Shown: positions 31,020 through 40,248, numbered from the stretch's first letter. The stretch: DNA of 64,000 bases from Burkholderia pyrrocinia (GCF_003330765.1 NZ_CP024903.1:2170001-2234000); one strand, 5' to 3'. Numbers and translations are program-made. Notes: a model not told the origin generated them from the letters alone.

Positions 31020-31354
31020 TATTGATCCATCCTTTTGAGCAGATCTTCGAGGGCGTCGAACCGGTTCTGCCAGAAGCCGGCCATCTGGCTTGTCCAGTCG
31101 ATCAACGGGGCCAGCGCTTGCGGCTGTGCGCTGTAGTGCGTCTGCCGGCCTTCGTGGCGGTCGCTCACGAGCCCGGCCTGCTTCAGGACGCCGAGATGCT
31201 TCGAAACGGCCGGCTGCGAGACGCCCGCATGGGCCGTCAGCGCGGCAACCGTCAGCTCGCCGTCCGCGCACAGTCGCTCGAAGAGCGCGCGGCGCGTCGG
31301 ATCGGCAAGTGTCCTGAAAAGCATGTCGTGAGCGTTCTGCATATCCAAATCCAT
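31019..31354 (-). CDS. ArsR-family transcriptional regulator
   Basis: 111 residues. A winged helix-turn-helix fills most of the protein: MLFRTLADPTRRALFERLCADGELTVAALT, then GVSQPAVSKHLGVLKQAGLVSDRHEGRQTHY. No cysteine metal-site motif (CxC) is present, so it belongs to the SdpR/AHSA1-linked non-metal group. It heads the ArsR-AHSA1-DUF1801 operon. The first ATG (31354) lies inside a perfect 11-bp inverted repeat, and a second in-frame ATG at 31342 lies outside it, so the start is uncertain. Confidence 0.93.
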   Translation of the reverse strand: MDLDMQNAHDMLFRTLADPTRRALFERLCADGELTVAALTAHAGVSQPAVSKHLGVLKQAGLVSDRHEGRQTHYSAQPQALAPLIDWTSQMAGFWQNRFDALEDLLKRMDQ

Positions 31355-31373
31355 AACCCGATGGTTATGGATT
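31348..31373. promoter_or_regulatory. Perfect inverted repeat at the ArsR start, probable operator
   Basis: Arms AATCCATAACC (31348-31358) and GGTTATGGATT (31363-31373) are exactly complementary around a 4-base centre. Binding here by the ArsR dimer would block its own operon. The repeat also covers the start region, so an mRNA hairpin is an alternative role. Confidence 0.7.
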
Positions 31374-31987
31374 GAAGGATATCCGCTGATCGGCGAGAGT
31401 CAAGGGGGGAATTTCGCGAACGACGTCGTTCGATCTTGCGCGGGCATCGCGTCCGCCGCACCGGCTCGTGCCCGCCTTCGAATTCGAGCGCTTCCTCTAA
31501 TCGGCAATCGCGCCATCCGATCCGAAAGCCGCCTGCAAGACTGCGCGGCGCGCTGTTCCACAGTTCGGGAAAGGTTTGCGCTCGGCCGACCCTTTTGTTG
31601 TGCACGCGTGCATCCGTTCCTGCCGTGTCGCTTCGTTTGACCACATAGTGCGACCCGGCATACGGCAACGTCTGATCACCTGCCATCCGGTCGCGCGTCG
31701 ATCCGCTCCGCGATCGCGCACGTTCCGATGCCGCAACGAACAACTCGTGCGTGCGAACGTCGCGCATTGTCGCGCCGTCGTGCCGCGAACCGGTTCCGTT
31801 CGCCGCGGCCGCCATCGCTTGCGCGTACGACGCAACGCATGCGTGCGCAGGCGCCGATGTCAGAACTGACAGCTATGGAAACTGGCAGCTACCCGAACGG
31901 CACCGACGCCCTACGCTCGTCACCGCTCGCGGCCCCACAAGGGCCGGGGGTTCCAGTAACGTCGCCTCTCCTAAAAAAGGACTCCCG
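31374..31987. other. Gene-free region between ArsR operon and S53 peptidase
   Basis: There are 614 bases with no supported gene; base composition is less biased than in flanking genes. It holds a perfect 16-bp palindrome CGAACGACGTCGTTCG (31417-31432) and two near-identical 12-mers, AACTGACAGCTA (31864) and AACTGGCAGCTA (31880), 108-124 bases before the peptidase start. It is likely to carry the peptidase promoter. Confidence 0.55.
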
Positions 31988-33727
31988 ATGAAAAGGAACG
32001 CCTGGTTTGCCCGTCCCCTTCCGTCGCCCCGCCGCCTCGCGTGCGCGTGGCCGCTCGTGCTCGCCGCCGGCGCGGCGCACGCGACGACGGATTGGGTCGA
32101 TACCCACACGAAGGCCTTTCTGACCGGCCCGCAGTTGATGGCGCGCAGCGCGGCGCCGTCGCTCGAACTCGCGGCCGGCGAAACGACCGACGTCGTCGTC
32201 AGCCTGAAGCTGCGCAACGCCGCGCAGCTCAAGCAACTGGCGCGCGACGTGAACCGGCCCGGCAGCGCGCATTACCGCCAGTACCTCACACCCGAGCAGT
32301 TCCTCGCCAGCTACGCGCCGACCGACGCGCAGGTGAAGTCGGTGGTCGACTATCTGCACAAGAGCGGCTTCGTGAACGTCGAGGTCGCGCCGAATCGGCT
32401 GCTGGTGTCCGCGCGCGGCACGGCCGGCACGGTCAAGACCGCATTCAACACGTCGCTCGTGCACTTCCAGTACGCGGGCCGCTCGGGCTTCGCCAACGCG
32501 TCGACCGCACAGGTGCCGCGCGCGCTCGGCGACGTCGTCGGCTCGGTGCTCGGGCTGCAGAGCGTCGCGCGCGCGCGGCCGATGCTGCGCATCGGCAACG
32601 TGGCAAAGCCGCAGGCCCTCGCGGCCGGCACGGCGACGGGCCACTATCCGAAGGAATTCCCGGGCCTCTACAACGCGACCGGCGTGCCGACCGCGGCCGG
32701 CGTGACCGTCGGCATCATCACGATCGGCGGCGTGTCGCAGACGGTGCAGGACCTGAACCAGTTCACATCGAGCAACGGTTACGGCACGGTCTCGACGCAG
32801 ACCGTCAAGACCAATGGCGCCGGTACGAGCGGCAGCTACAGCGACGACCAGAGCGGCCAGGGCGAATGGGATCTCGACAGCCAGTCGATCGTCGGCTCGG
32901 CCGGCGGCCAGGTCGGCAAGCTCGTGTTCTACATGGCGGACCTCAACGCCGCCGGCAACACGGGCCTCACGCAGGCGTTCAACCGCGCGGTGTCGGACAA
33001 CACCGCGAAGGTGATCAACGTGTCGCTCGGCTGGTGCGAGACCGACGCGAACGCGGACGGCACGATCGACGCCGAGGAACAGATCTTCACGACGGCCGCG
33101 GCGCAAGGCCAGACGTTCTCGGTATCGTCGGGCGACGAAGGCGTGTACGAGTGCAACAACCGCGGCTATCCGGACGGCGCGAACTACACGGTGTCGTGGC
33201 CGGCTTCGTCGCCGCACGTGCTCGCGATCGGCGGCACGACGCTCTACACCACGTCGGCGGGCGCATTCTCGAACGAGACGGTATGGAACGAAGGGCTCGA
33301 CGGCAACGGCAAGCTGTGGTCGACGGGCGGCGGCGTCAGCACGATCCTGCCCGCGCCGTCGTGGCAGTCGGGCAGCAACCGCCAGTTGCCGGACGTCGCG
33401 TTCGACGCCGCGCAAAGCACGGGCGCGTACATCTACAACTACGGCCAGTTGCAGCAGATCGGCGGCACGAGCCTCGCCGCACCGATCTTCACGGGCTTCT
33501 GGGCGCGCCTGCTCGCGGCGAACGGCACGGGCCTCGGTTTCCCGGCCAGCAACCTGTATCGCGCGATTCCGTCCAACCCGTCGCTCGTGCGCTATGACGT
33601 CGTGTCGGGGAACAACGGGTATCAGGGGTATGGCTACACCGCAGGCACCGGCTGGGATTTGACGACCGGCTTCGGCAGCCTGAACATCGCGAACCTCAAC
33701 CAGCTGATCAAGTCGGGCGGGTTCTGA
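31988..33727 (+). CDS. Secreted S53 serine-carboxyl peptidase (sedolisin/kumamolisin type)
   Basis: 579 residues. The N-terminus has a signal with a long basic start, cleaved near AAHA. A Pro-kumamolisin activation domain (about 45-190) includes RPGSAHYRQYLTPEQF. In the catalytic domain, GQGEWDLDSQSI gives Glu293 and Asp297, SVSSGDEGVY gives the oxyanion Asp383, and GGTSLAAPIFTGF gives the nucleophile Ser495. All four sedolisin residues are present. The C-terminal GYGYTAGTGWDLTTGFGS is the calcium-site region. Such enzymes are acid-active secreted peptidases. The ATG at 31988 has AAGGA 7 bases upstream. It appears monocistronic. Confidence 0.92.
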   Translation: MKRNAWFARPLPSPRRLACAWPLVLAAGAAHATTDWVDTHTKAFLTGPQLMARSAAPSLELAAGETTDVVVSLKLRNAAQLKQLARDVNRPGSAHYRQYLTPEQFLASYAPTDAQVKSVVDYLHKSGFVNVEVAPNRLLVSARGTAGTVKTAFNTSLVHFQYAGRSGFANASTAQVPRALGDVVGSVLGLQSVARARPMLRIGNVAKPQALAAGTATGHYPKEFPGLYNATGVPTAAGVTVGIITIGGVSQTVQDLNQFTSSNGYGTVSTQTVKTNGAGTSGSYSDDQSGQGEWDLDSQSIVGSAGGQVGKLVFYMADLNAAGNTGLTQAFNRAVSDNTAKVINVSLGWCETDANADGTIDAEEQIFTTAAAQGQTFSVSSGDEGVYECNNRGYPDGANYTVSWPASSPHVLAIGGTTLYTTSAGAFSNETVWNEGLDGNGKLWSTGGGVSTILPAPSWQSGSNRQLPDVAFDAAQSTGAYIYNYGQLQQIGGTSLAAPIFTGFWARLLAANGTGLGFPASNLYRAIPSNPSLVRYDVVSGNNGYQGYGYTAGTGWDLTTGFGSLNIANLNQLIKSGGF

Positions 33728-33837
33728 GCGATGCGTGACGGCCGGTGCGCGGCGATGGTTGGTCGCGCGCCGGTTCGTGAGTGACTTTCCCGTGATCGTC
33801 GTAGCGTCGTCAGCGTGTGCCGCGATCGCGCACGACC

Positions 33838-35256
33838 CTACTCCGTCGCCCGCTCCTTCACGCGCTCCGGCATGGCCGGCGCACCGTTCCGATGCGACGG
33901 CGCAAACAGCCGCAGCCCGCTCGCGACGCTCGCGGCCCCGGCGAAGCCCGCGCCGAGCATCAGCGCGAGCGTCGGCCCGTGGCGCCCGGCGATCCCGAAC
34001 GACAGCGCGACGAGCGCCGCGCCTGTCGCCTGCCCGATCAGCCGCGCGGTCGCGATGATCCCGCTCGCGCCGCCGCTGCGTTCGGGCGGCGCGCTCGACA
34101 TCAGCGCCTTCAGGTTCGGCGACTGGAAGAAGCCGAAGCCCGCGCCGCACAGCATCATCCGCCAGCCGATGTCGAACACGTCCGGTGTCGCCGGCAGCGC
34201 GGCGAGCGACACCATGCCCGCGCTCAGCAACGCGAGCCCGATCGCGCCGAGCAGGCCGGGCGGGTAGCGATCCGACAGCCGCCCCGCGATCGGCGCGGCG
34301 AACGCGACGATCGCCGACCACGGCGTCATCAGGAAGCCCGTCTCGACCGCGCTGCGATGCAGGACGGTTTCGAAATAGAACGGCAGCGACACGAACGCGA
34401 GCCCCTGCGCGGCGAACGCGCACACGGCCGTCAGCGCGGACAGCGTGAACACGGGCCGGCGAAACAGGTCGACCGGCAGCATCGGCGCCGGGTGTCCGGC
34501 CTGGCGGCGAATCAGCAGCCAGCCGAACGCGAATGCCACCGCGGCGGCCGCGAACACCACGGAAAGCGGCCCGCGCTGCGCGAATTCGCCGAGCGCGAAG
34601 ATCAGCGACGCGAACGTGATCACGTTGAACAGCGCGGCGACCGGATCGAACGCATGCTTGCCGCGCGCCGTCTGCGGCAGCGACGGAATCGCCACCGCGA
34701 GCGCGAACACGCCGAGCGGCACGTTCACCGCGAACAGCCACGGCCACGCGGCGACCGACAGGATCAGCGACGCGATCGTCGGCCCCACCGCGAACGACAC
34801 GCCGACGACGAGCGCGTTGAAGCCGACGCCGCGCCCGAGCCGGTGTGCGGGAAACAAACCGCGGATCAGCGCGACGTTGACGCTCATGATCGCGCTCGCG
34901 CCGAAGCCCTGCACGATCCGCGCGGCCGTCAGTTGCGGCAGCGTCGACGCGAGCGAACAGCCGAGCGACGCGAGCGTGAACACCGCGAGCCCGGCGATAT
35001 ACACGCGCTTGTGGCCGACGATGTCGCCGAGCGATGCGAACGGCAGCAGCGTCGCGACCATCGCGAGCTGGTACGCGTTGATGATCCACACGGACGCGGC
35101 CGGCGAAGCATGCAGGTCGGTGGCGATCGCGGGCAGCGCGGTGTTCGCGATCGCGGTGTCGAGCGTCGCGAGCGCGACGGCCAGCAGCACGGCGGACATC
35201 GCGCGCCAGTTGACGGCCGGCTCACGGGCGCCGGCGGGGGAAGCGAATTCGGACAA
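33838..35256 (-). CDS. MFS transporter, DHA2 (14-TM drug-exporter) type
   Basis: About 472 residues with 13-14 hydrophobic helices. LDTAIANTALPAIATDLHAS is the DHA2 motif in helix 1, LGDIVGHKRVYIAG the inter-helix 2-3 motif A, and RIVQGFGASAIMSVN motif B. These export drugs or metabolites by proton antiport. No ATG precedes helix 1 without a long unrelated leader; a TTG at 35256 gives MSEFASPAGAREPAVNW before the helix and is preferred. An internal ATG at 35208 would begin inside helix 1. No local regulator is adjacent. Confidence 0.85.
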   Translation of the reverse strand: MSEFASPAGAREPAVNWRAMSAVLLAVALATLDTAIANTALPAIATDLHASPAASVWIINAYQLAMVATLLPFASLGDIVGHKRVYIAGLAVFTLASLGCSLASTLPQLTAARIVQGFGASAIMSVNVALIRGLFPAHRLGRGVGFNALVVGVSFAVGPTIASLILSVAAWPWLFAVNVPLGVFALAVAIPSLPQTARGKHAFDPVAALFNVITFASLIFALGEFAQRGPLSVVFAAAAVAFAFGWLLIRRQAGHPAPMLPVDLFRRPVFTLSALTAVCAFAAQGLAFVSLPFYFETVLHRSAVETGFLMTPWSAIVAFAAPIAGRLSDRYPPGLLGAIGLALLSAGMVSLAALPATPDVFDIGWRMMLCGAGFGFFQSPNLKALMSSAPPERSGGASGIIATARLIGQATGAALVALSFGIAGRHGPTLALMLGAGFAGAASVASGLRLFAPSHRNGAPAMPERVKERATE

Positions 35257-35471
35257 GATGAGGCTCGGCTGACGAGCGACGCGCACGCCGCGTCGCGGAT
35301 TGGACTCGCGGCGGCGTTCCGGTCGCACCGCACGGAACGCACGCCGCCGCGCCCCGTATTGTTGCAGAGCCGCATCGAACGTGCAGCCGGCCGCTTCGTC
35401 AGTCAGCAAAATGAAAGAAGGCGCGTCGCCGTGCATGGCGCGCGGCGACGCAGGCGGCGCAGGCCGACGCG

Positions 35472-36317
35472 TCAGGTCACCGCGCGCCGCGCATTGCGCC
35501 CGCGCAGCCACTCGAGCGCAAGCAGCAGGCTCGTCGAGAAGATGATCAGGATCGTCGCGAGCGCGGCGATCGTCGGGCTGATGTTCTCGCGGATGCCGGT
35601 GAACATCTGGCGCGGCAGCGTCGTCTGGTCCGCGCCCGCGAGGAACAGCGTGACGACGACCTCGTCGAACGACGTCGCGAACGCGAACAGCGCGCCCGAC
35701 ATCACGCCCGGCGCGATCACCGGCAGCGTCACGCGGAAGAAGGTCGACACGGGATTCGCGCCGAGCGACAGGCTCGCGCGCACGAGGTTCTGGTTGAAGC
35801 CCTGCAGCGTCGCGGCGACCGTCGTCACGACGAACGGCACGCCGAGCGCCGCGTGCGCGGCGATCAGCCCCGTGTAGGTATTCGCGAGCCCGAGCGGCGC
35901 GAAGAACAGGTACATGCCGACGCCGACCACGACGACGGGCACGATCATCGGCGACAGCAGCACGGCCATCAGCAGCCCCTTGCCGCGGAAGTCAGCCTTC
36001 GTGAGACCGATCGCGGCGAGCGTGCCGAGCACGGTCGCGACGACAGTCGCCGACGGCGCGACGATGAAGCTGTTCTTCGCGGCCATCCGCCACTCGTCCG
36101 ATGCGATCAGGTTCTCGTACCAGCGCATCGAGAAGCCCGGGATCGGATAGACGAGGAACGTGCTCGACGAAAACGACAGCGGCACGATCGCGAGTACCGG
36201 CAGGATCAGGTACAGCAGCGTCAGCACGACGAGCACGCGCAGCGCGACGTACCACGCGCGCTCGACGAACGACATGTGCGGCGCGAACAGCGGCCTGGCG
36301 AGTTTCATGGTCGACAT
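35472..36317 (-). CDS. ABC transporter permease (PotC-like)
   Basis: 281 residues with six membrane helices. The binding-protein-dependent transport signature ASLSLGANPVSTFFRVTLPVIAPG (EAA loop) contacts the ATPase. FATSFDEVVVTLFLAGADQTTLPRQMF is the PotC-type segment. It forms the inner-membrane channel with the adjacent PotB-like subunit. The start is 36317 (MSTMK) or 36308 (MK); a GGAAGGG stretch lies just upstream of the first and at good spacing for the second. It is the last gene of the operon. Confidence 0.92.
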   Translation of the reverse strand: MSTMKLARPLFAPHMSFVERAWYVALRVLVVLTLLYLILPVLAIVPLSFSSSTFLVYPIPGFSMRWYENLIASDEWRMAAKNSFIVAPSATVVATVLGTLAAIGLTKADFRGKGLLMAVLLSPMIVPVVVVGVGMYLFFAPLGLANTYTGLIAAHAALGVPFVVTTVAATLQGFNQNLVRASLSLGANPVSTFFRVTLPVIAPGVMSGALFAFATSFDEVVVTLFLAGADQTTLPRQMFTGIRENISPTIAALATILIIFSTSLLLALEWLRGRNARRAVT

Positions 36318-36354
36318 CCCTTCCCGTTTCCGTGCGTTTTCCTGTGCCCGGCGC

Positions 36355-37620
36355 TCAGCCGAGGCTCACGTTCGTGCGCGTGAAGCGCCCGTATACCGCG
36401 TACAGCACGAGCGTTGCCGCGAGCAGCAGCCCGCCGAGCGCGCACGCCATGCCCCAGTTGATCGTCACGTTCGTGAAGTACGCAACGTAGTAGCTGACCA
36501 TCTGGTCGCCCGGCCCGCCGAGCAGCGCGGGCGTGATGTAGTAGCCGATCGCGAGGATGAACACGAGCAGCGCGCCCGCGCCGACGCCCGGGTAGGTCTG
36601 CGGCACGTACACGCGCCAGAACGCGGCGAACGGGTGGCTGCCGAGCGACACGGCCGCACGCTGGTAGGTCGGCGGGATCGACTTCATCACGCTGTAGAGC
36701 GGCAGGATCATGAACGGCAGCAGGATGTGCGTCATCGAGATATACACGCCGACGCGGTTGAACAGCAGCGTCAGCGGATGCGAGATCAGCCCGCTGCCGA
36801 TCAGCGCCGTGTTGATGAGCCCTTCGCTCTGCAGCAGCACGATCCATGCGGCGACACGCACCAGCACCGACGTCCAGAACGGAATCAGCACGAGGATCAT
36901 CGCGAGGTTCGCGCGCCGTTCCGACAGCGTCGAAATCCAGTACGCGAGCGGGTAGCCGAGCAGCAGCGCGAACAGCGTGACGGCGACGCCGATCACGAAC
37001 GTGCGGCCGAAGATCGCGAGGTAGATCGACTGGTCGGGATCGGCCTGCACGATGTGGCCGAAGCCGTCCTGCTTGTGGTCGAGCGCGGCGAGCAGGTAGA
37101 ACGGCGACACCTGGCTGCCGTTCTTCGCGATCGACTGCCAGTACGCGACGTCGCCCCAGCGCGAATCGAGCGCGATGAATTTCTCGCGCGTCTGCGCGGG
37201 CGTCAGCACCGCGCCGGCGGCATCGCTATCGCCCTTCAGCGGCATCGCGCGCGCCGTCTTCGCGACGAGCGAGCGATAGCCGGGAATCTCGGTGTTCAGG
37301 CGCCGCGCGAGCGCGCCCATCGCCTCGCTGTCGGCCACCTTCGTCATGTCGGTCGCGAGCGCCACATACGCGGTGTCGGCCGGCGGCGCCTTACGGTCCC
37401 AGCCTGACAGCGCGGCGATCGTGTTCGGCAATGCGGTTGCGATCTCGGGGTTCTGCACCGCGCGCGTGAGCAGCGTGCCGATCGGCACGACGAAGATCAG
37501 CAGCAGGAAAATCGCGAGCGGCGCGACCAGCAGCAATGCCATCGTGCGCTTGCGGGCCTCGGCGGCCTTCAGCTCGCGCTTGAGCGCGGCTGTCGACGGC
37601 GAGGAGGAAGCGATCGTCAT
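36355..37620 (-). CDS. ABC transporter permease (PotB-like), with large periplasmic loop
   Basis: 421 residues, longer than classical PotB (about 280). The N-terminal helix is near residues 25-45, followed by a periplasmic insert of roughly 150 residues (about 55-205, including KTARAMPLKGDSDAAGAV). The usual permease core follows, with RAAVSLGSHPFAAFWRVYVPQTYPGVG as the EAA loop. This extended-loop form is known in polyamine and opine-type importers. The ATG at 37620 gives MTIASS. It lies 37 bases upstream of the PotC-like gene. Confidence 0.91.
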   Translation of the reverse strand: MTIASSSPSTAALKRELKAAEARKRTMALLLVAPLAIFLLLIFVVPIGTLLTRAVQNPEIATALPNTIAALSGWDRKAPPADTAYVALATDMTKVADSEAMGALARRLNTEIPGYRSLVAKTARAMPLKGDSDAAGAVLTPAQTREKFIALDSRWGDVAYWQSIAKNGSQVSPFYLLAALDHKQDGFGHIVQADPDQSIYLAIFGRTFVIGVAVTLFALLLGYPLAYWISTLSERRANLAMILVLIPFWTSVLVRVAAWIVLLQSEGLINTALIGSGLISHPLTLLFNRVGVYISMTHILLPFMILPLYSVMKSIPPTYQRAAVSLGSHPFAAFWRVYVPQTYPGVGAGALLVFILAIGYYITPALLGGPGDQMVSYYVAYFTNVTINWGMACALGGLLLAATLVLYAVYGRFTRTNVSLG

Positions 37621-37719
37621 CGTATTCAACGGTTGTCTCCGGCCGGGCACGATCCGGTGGAAGGCCGCGCGACGCAATCGACGCATCGCGCGGCCAGTTA
37701 CATCAGGATGCCTGAACGG

Positions 37720-38766
37720 TTACTTCGTCGCCCACGCGGCGAAGCGCTGCTCGAGCTCGTCGCTGTGGTCGGTCCAGAAACCGATGTCCTCCAGCACCGC
37801 GTTCTTGCCGTTGGCCGGCGAGTTCGGCAGGTTCGCGAGCGTCTTCGCGTCGAGCGACTTGATCGCCGCGATGTTCGCGGGGCCGTACGCGATGTGCTGC
37901 GCATACGCCTGCTGCGGCTTCGGCGTCAGCGAATACGCGATGTACTGCTCGGCCAGCGCCTTGTTCGGCGAGCCCTTCGGAATCGCCCAGTAGTCGAGGT
38001 CGTAGATGCTGCCGTTCCACACGACCTTCAGGTTCTTGCCTTCCTTCTGCGCGGCGTCGATGCGGCCGTTGTACGCGGTCGACATCACGACGTCGCCGGC
38101 GACGAGGAACTGCGGCGGCTGCGCGCCCGCTTCCCACCACTGGATGTACGGCTTCAGCTCGTCGAGCTTCTTGAACGCGCGGTCCTGGCCGGCCTTCGTG
38201 CCGAGCACCTTGTAGACATCCTTCGTCGCGACGCCGTCGGCCATCAGCGCGAATTCGAGGTTATAGCGCGCGCCCTTGCGCATTCCGCGCTTGCCGGGGA
38301 ATTTCTTCACGTTCCAGAAATCGGCCCAGCCGGTCGGTGCCGCCTTCAGCTTGTCCGCGTTGTACGACAGCGCCGTCGACCACACGAAGAAGCCGACGCC
38401 GCACACCTGCGGCGATTCCGGAATCAGGTCGGACTTCTTCGCGATCTTCGACCAGTCGAGCTTCTCGTACAGCCCTTCGTCGCAGCCGCGGTTCAGGTCG
38501 CCCGATTCGACTTCGACCACGTCCCAGTTGACGTGCTTCGCCTCGACCATCGCCTTGACCTTCGCCTGCTCGCCGTTGTATTCGACGGCCGTGACCTTGT
38601 TGCCGGTCGACTTCTCGAACGGCTGGTTGAACGCGGCCTTCTGTGCGTCGCCGTTCGCGCCGCCGAAGTTGACGACCGTGAGCTCGGCGGCCGATGCCGA
38701 TGCGCCGACTACGGCGAGCGCCAGTGCCAGCGCGGTGCGACGCGCAGTAAAGCTTGCTCGGTTCAT
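37720..38766 (-). CDS. Periplasmic polyamine-type substrate-binding protein (PotD-like)
   Basis: 348 residues. A signal peptide ends ASASAAE. The mature protein begins LTVVNFGGANGDAQKAAF, the start of the extracellular solute-binding family 1/PotD group, with VVEVESGDLNRGCDEGLYEKLDW and WSTALSYNADKL as further landmarks. The tryptophan-rich WWEAGAQPPQFLVAGDVVMSTAYNGR region lines the ligand site. GGAGAGGAACC precedes the ATG. The ligand may be putrescine, spermidine or another amine, not fixed by sequence. Confidence 0.92.
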   Translation of the reverse strand: MNRASFTARRTALALALAVVGASASAAELTVVNFGGANGDAQKAAFNQPFEKSTGNKVTAVEYNGEQAKVKAMVEAKHVNWDVVEVESGDLNRGCDEGLYEKLDWSKIAKKSDLIPESPQVCGVGFFVWSTALSYNADKLKAAPTGWADFWNVKKFPGKRGMRKGARYNLEFALMADGVATKDVYKVLGTKAGQDRAFKKLDELKPYIQWWEAGAQPPQFLVAGDVVMSTAYNGRIDAAQKEGKNLKVVWNGSIYDLDYWAIPKGSPNKALAEQYIAYSLTPKPQQAYAQHIAYGPANIAAIKSLDAKTLANLPNSPANGKNAVLEDIGFWTDHSDELEQRFAAWATK

Positions 38767-38843
38767 GGTGGTTCCTCTCCTCTGGTGGTGGAAGTGGGCA
38801 GTTGTTGTTGACGACGTGCTGCGGAAAATCGGGGAAACCATGC

Positions 38844-39950
38844 TCACGCGAACACGCGCAGGTGTTCGGGCGCGAACGCGAGCGAGACCGGCGCGCCGGG
38901 CGAGAACGCGTCGAGCGCGCCGGTGCCGAGCGGCACCTTCACGAAGCATTCGTCCTGGCCCGGCAACGCGCAGCGCATGCGCACGTGATCGCCGAAATAG
39001 ATGAGGCTGCGCGCCTCGCCGGTCAGCCGGTTGGCGGCGGTGCCGTTCGCGTGCCCGTTCGCACCGTGCGCGGCGAGGCTCATGCGCTCGGGGCGGATGC
39101 ACGCGACGGCCGACGCGCCCTCGGCCGCTTCGCCGATGGGACGGCCGACGAGCTTCGTGCCGTCGTCGAGCCGGAACTCGCAGAATTCGCCGTCGACGCG
39201 CGCGATGGTGCCGCGCAGCCGGTTGCTGTCGCCGATGAAGTTCGCGACGAATTCGTTGCACGGCGATTCGTACAGGCGGTCGACGGTGTCGAGCTGCTGC
39301 ACGATGCCCTTGTCGAATACGGCGACGCGATCGGACATCGTCAGCGCCTCGCCCTGGTCGTGCGTCACGTAGACGAAGGTCACGCCGAGCTTTTCGTGCA
39401 GCGCCTTCAGTTCGTACTGCATGTGTTCGCGCAGCTGCTTGTCGAGCGCGCCGAGCGGCTCGTCCATCAGCACGAGCTTCGGCTCGAACACGAGCGCACG
39501 CGCCAGCGCGATGCGCTGTTGCTGGCCGCCCGACAACTGCGCCGGATAGCGTTTCGCGAAGCGCTCCATCTGCACCATCTTCAACGCGTGCGCGACGCGC
39601 TCCACGCGCTCGGCGGCCGGCAGCTTGCGCACGGTCAGCGGATACGCGACGTTCTGCTCGACCGTCAGGTGCGGGAACAGCGCGTAGTTCTGGAACACCA
39701 TGCCGATGTTGCGCTTGTGCGGCGGCACGTTGTTCAGCAGCTCGCCGTCGAGGCGGATCTCGCCGCCGGTCGGGAATTCGAAACCGGCGAGCATCATCAG
39801 GCAGGTCGTCTTGCCCGAGCCCGACGGCCCGAGCAGCGTCAGGAACTCCCCGCGGTGGATATCGAGGTCGAGCGATTTGACGACCAGCGTCTCGCCGTCG
39901 TAGGTCTTCCGCACGCCGCGAAAGCTGACGATCACATCATCGGACTTCAT
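38844..39950 (-). CDS. ABC transporter ATP-binding protein (PotA-like)
   Basis: 368 residues. LLGPSGSGKTT is the Walker A motif, NYALFPHLTVEQNVAYPL the Q-loop region, LSGGQQQRIALARAL the ABC signature and VLMDEPLGALD Walker B, followed by the switch histidine in YVTHDQGEALTMSD. The C-terminal TOBE domain (about 270-368) is typical of polyamine/iron ATPases. It is the first gene of the importer operon. A GGGGGA site precedes the ATG, and the nested palindrome begins 15 bases upstream. Confidence 0.94.
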   Translation of the reverse strand: MKSDDVIVSFRGVRKTYDGETLVVKSLDLDIHRGEFLTLLGPSGSGKTTCLMMLAGFEFPTGGEIRLDGELLNNVPPHKRNIGMVFQNYALFPHLTVEQNVAYPLTVRKLPAAERVERVAHALKMVQMERFAKRYPAQLSGGQQQRIALARALVFEPKLVLMDEPLGALDKQLREHMQYELKALHEKLGVTFVYVTHDQGEALTMSDRVAVFDKGIVQQLDTVDRLYESPCNEFVANFIGDSNRLRGTIARVDGEFCEFRLDDGTKLVGRPIGEAAEGASAVACIRPERMSLAAHGANGHANGTAANRLTGEARSLIYFGDHVRMRCALPGQDECFVKVPLGTGALDAFSPGAPVSLAFAPEHLRVFA

Positions 39951-39964
39951 CGTGGCTGTCCCCC

Positions 39965-40248
39965 AGGGTCTGTTTACATATGGAACGCGCATGCGTTGCC
40001 ACGAGAACGGCCGCTCGCGAGGCGCGGGACGCCGCGAATACTGACGTATTCGCAAGGAGCGCAACGCGGCGAGCGGCCGTTCTCGTGGCAACCCCAAATA
40101 AAAAACTCATGTCACGGGAATGCCCGAAATCGCCCGTATGGCGGCGTCGCTCGTCGCTTGTTTGGCTCGGCCAAACGGCGCTCCTCACTTCTTGCCCTCC
40201 GAGCGATTTCGGGCATTCGCATGTGCGTTCCATATGTAAACAGACCCT
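39965..40248. repeat. 284-bp nested palindromic element (REP composite or MITE-like)
   Basis: Outer arms of 31 bases (39965-39995 and 40218-40248) are inverted with 30/31 identity. Inside are two hairpins. One has 24-bp perfect arms (39995-40018 and 40069-40092) enclosing a GCGAATAC/GTATTCGC stem (40034-40053). The other has 16-bp perfect arms (40118-40133 and 40203-40218) enclosing GTTTGGC/GCCAAAC (40160-40176). A 25-base AT-rich spacer separates them. No transposase and no obvious target duplication flank it. From memory, similar sequences recur between Burkholderia genes. Confidence 0.85.

Noticed and set aside
31889..35089. A 1066-codon minus frame spanning the S53 peptidase and part of the MFS gene
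   Set aside because: It crosses two well-supported genes, one on each strand, and is dominated by Arg repeats typical of GC-rich shadow frames.
39965..40248. Insertion sequence
   Set aside because: Despite long inverted ends there is no transposase frame and no visible target duplication. At most it is a non-autonomous element.
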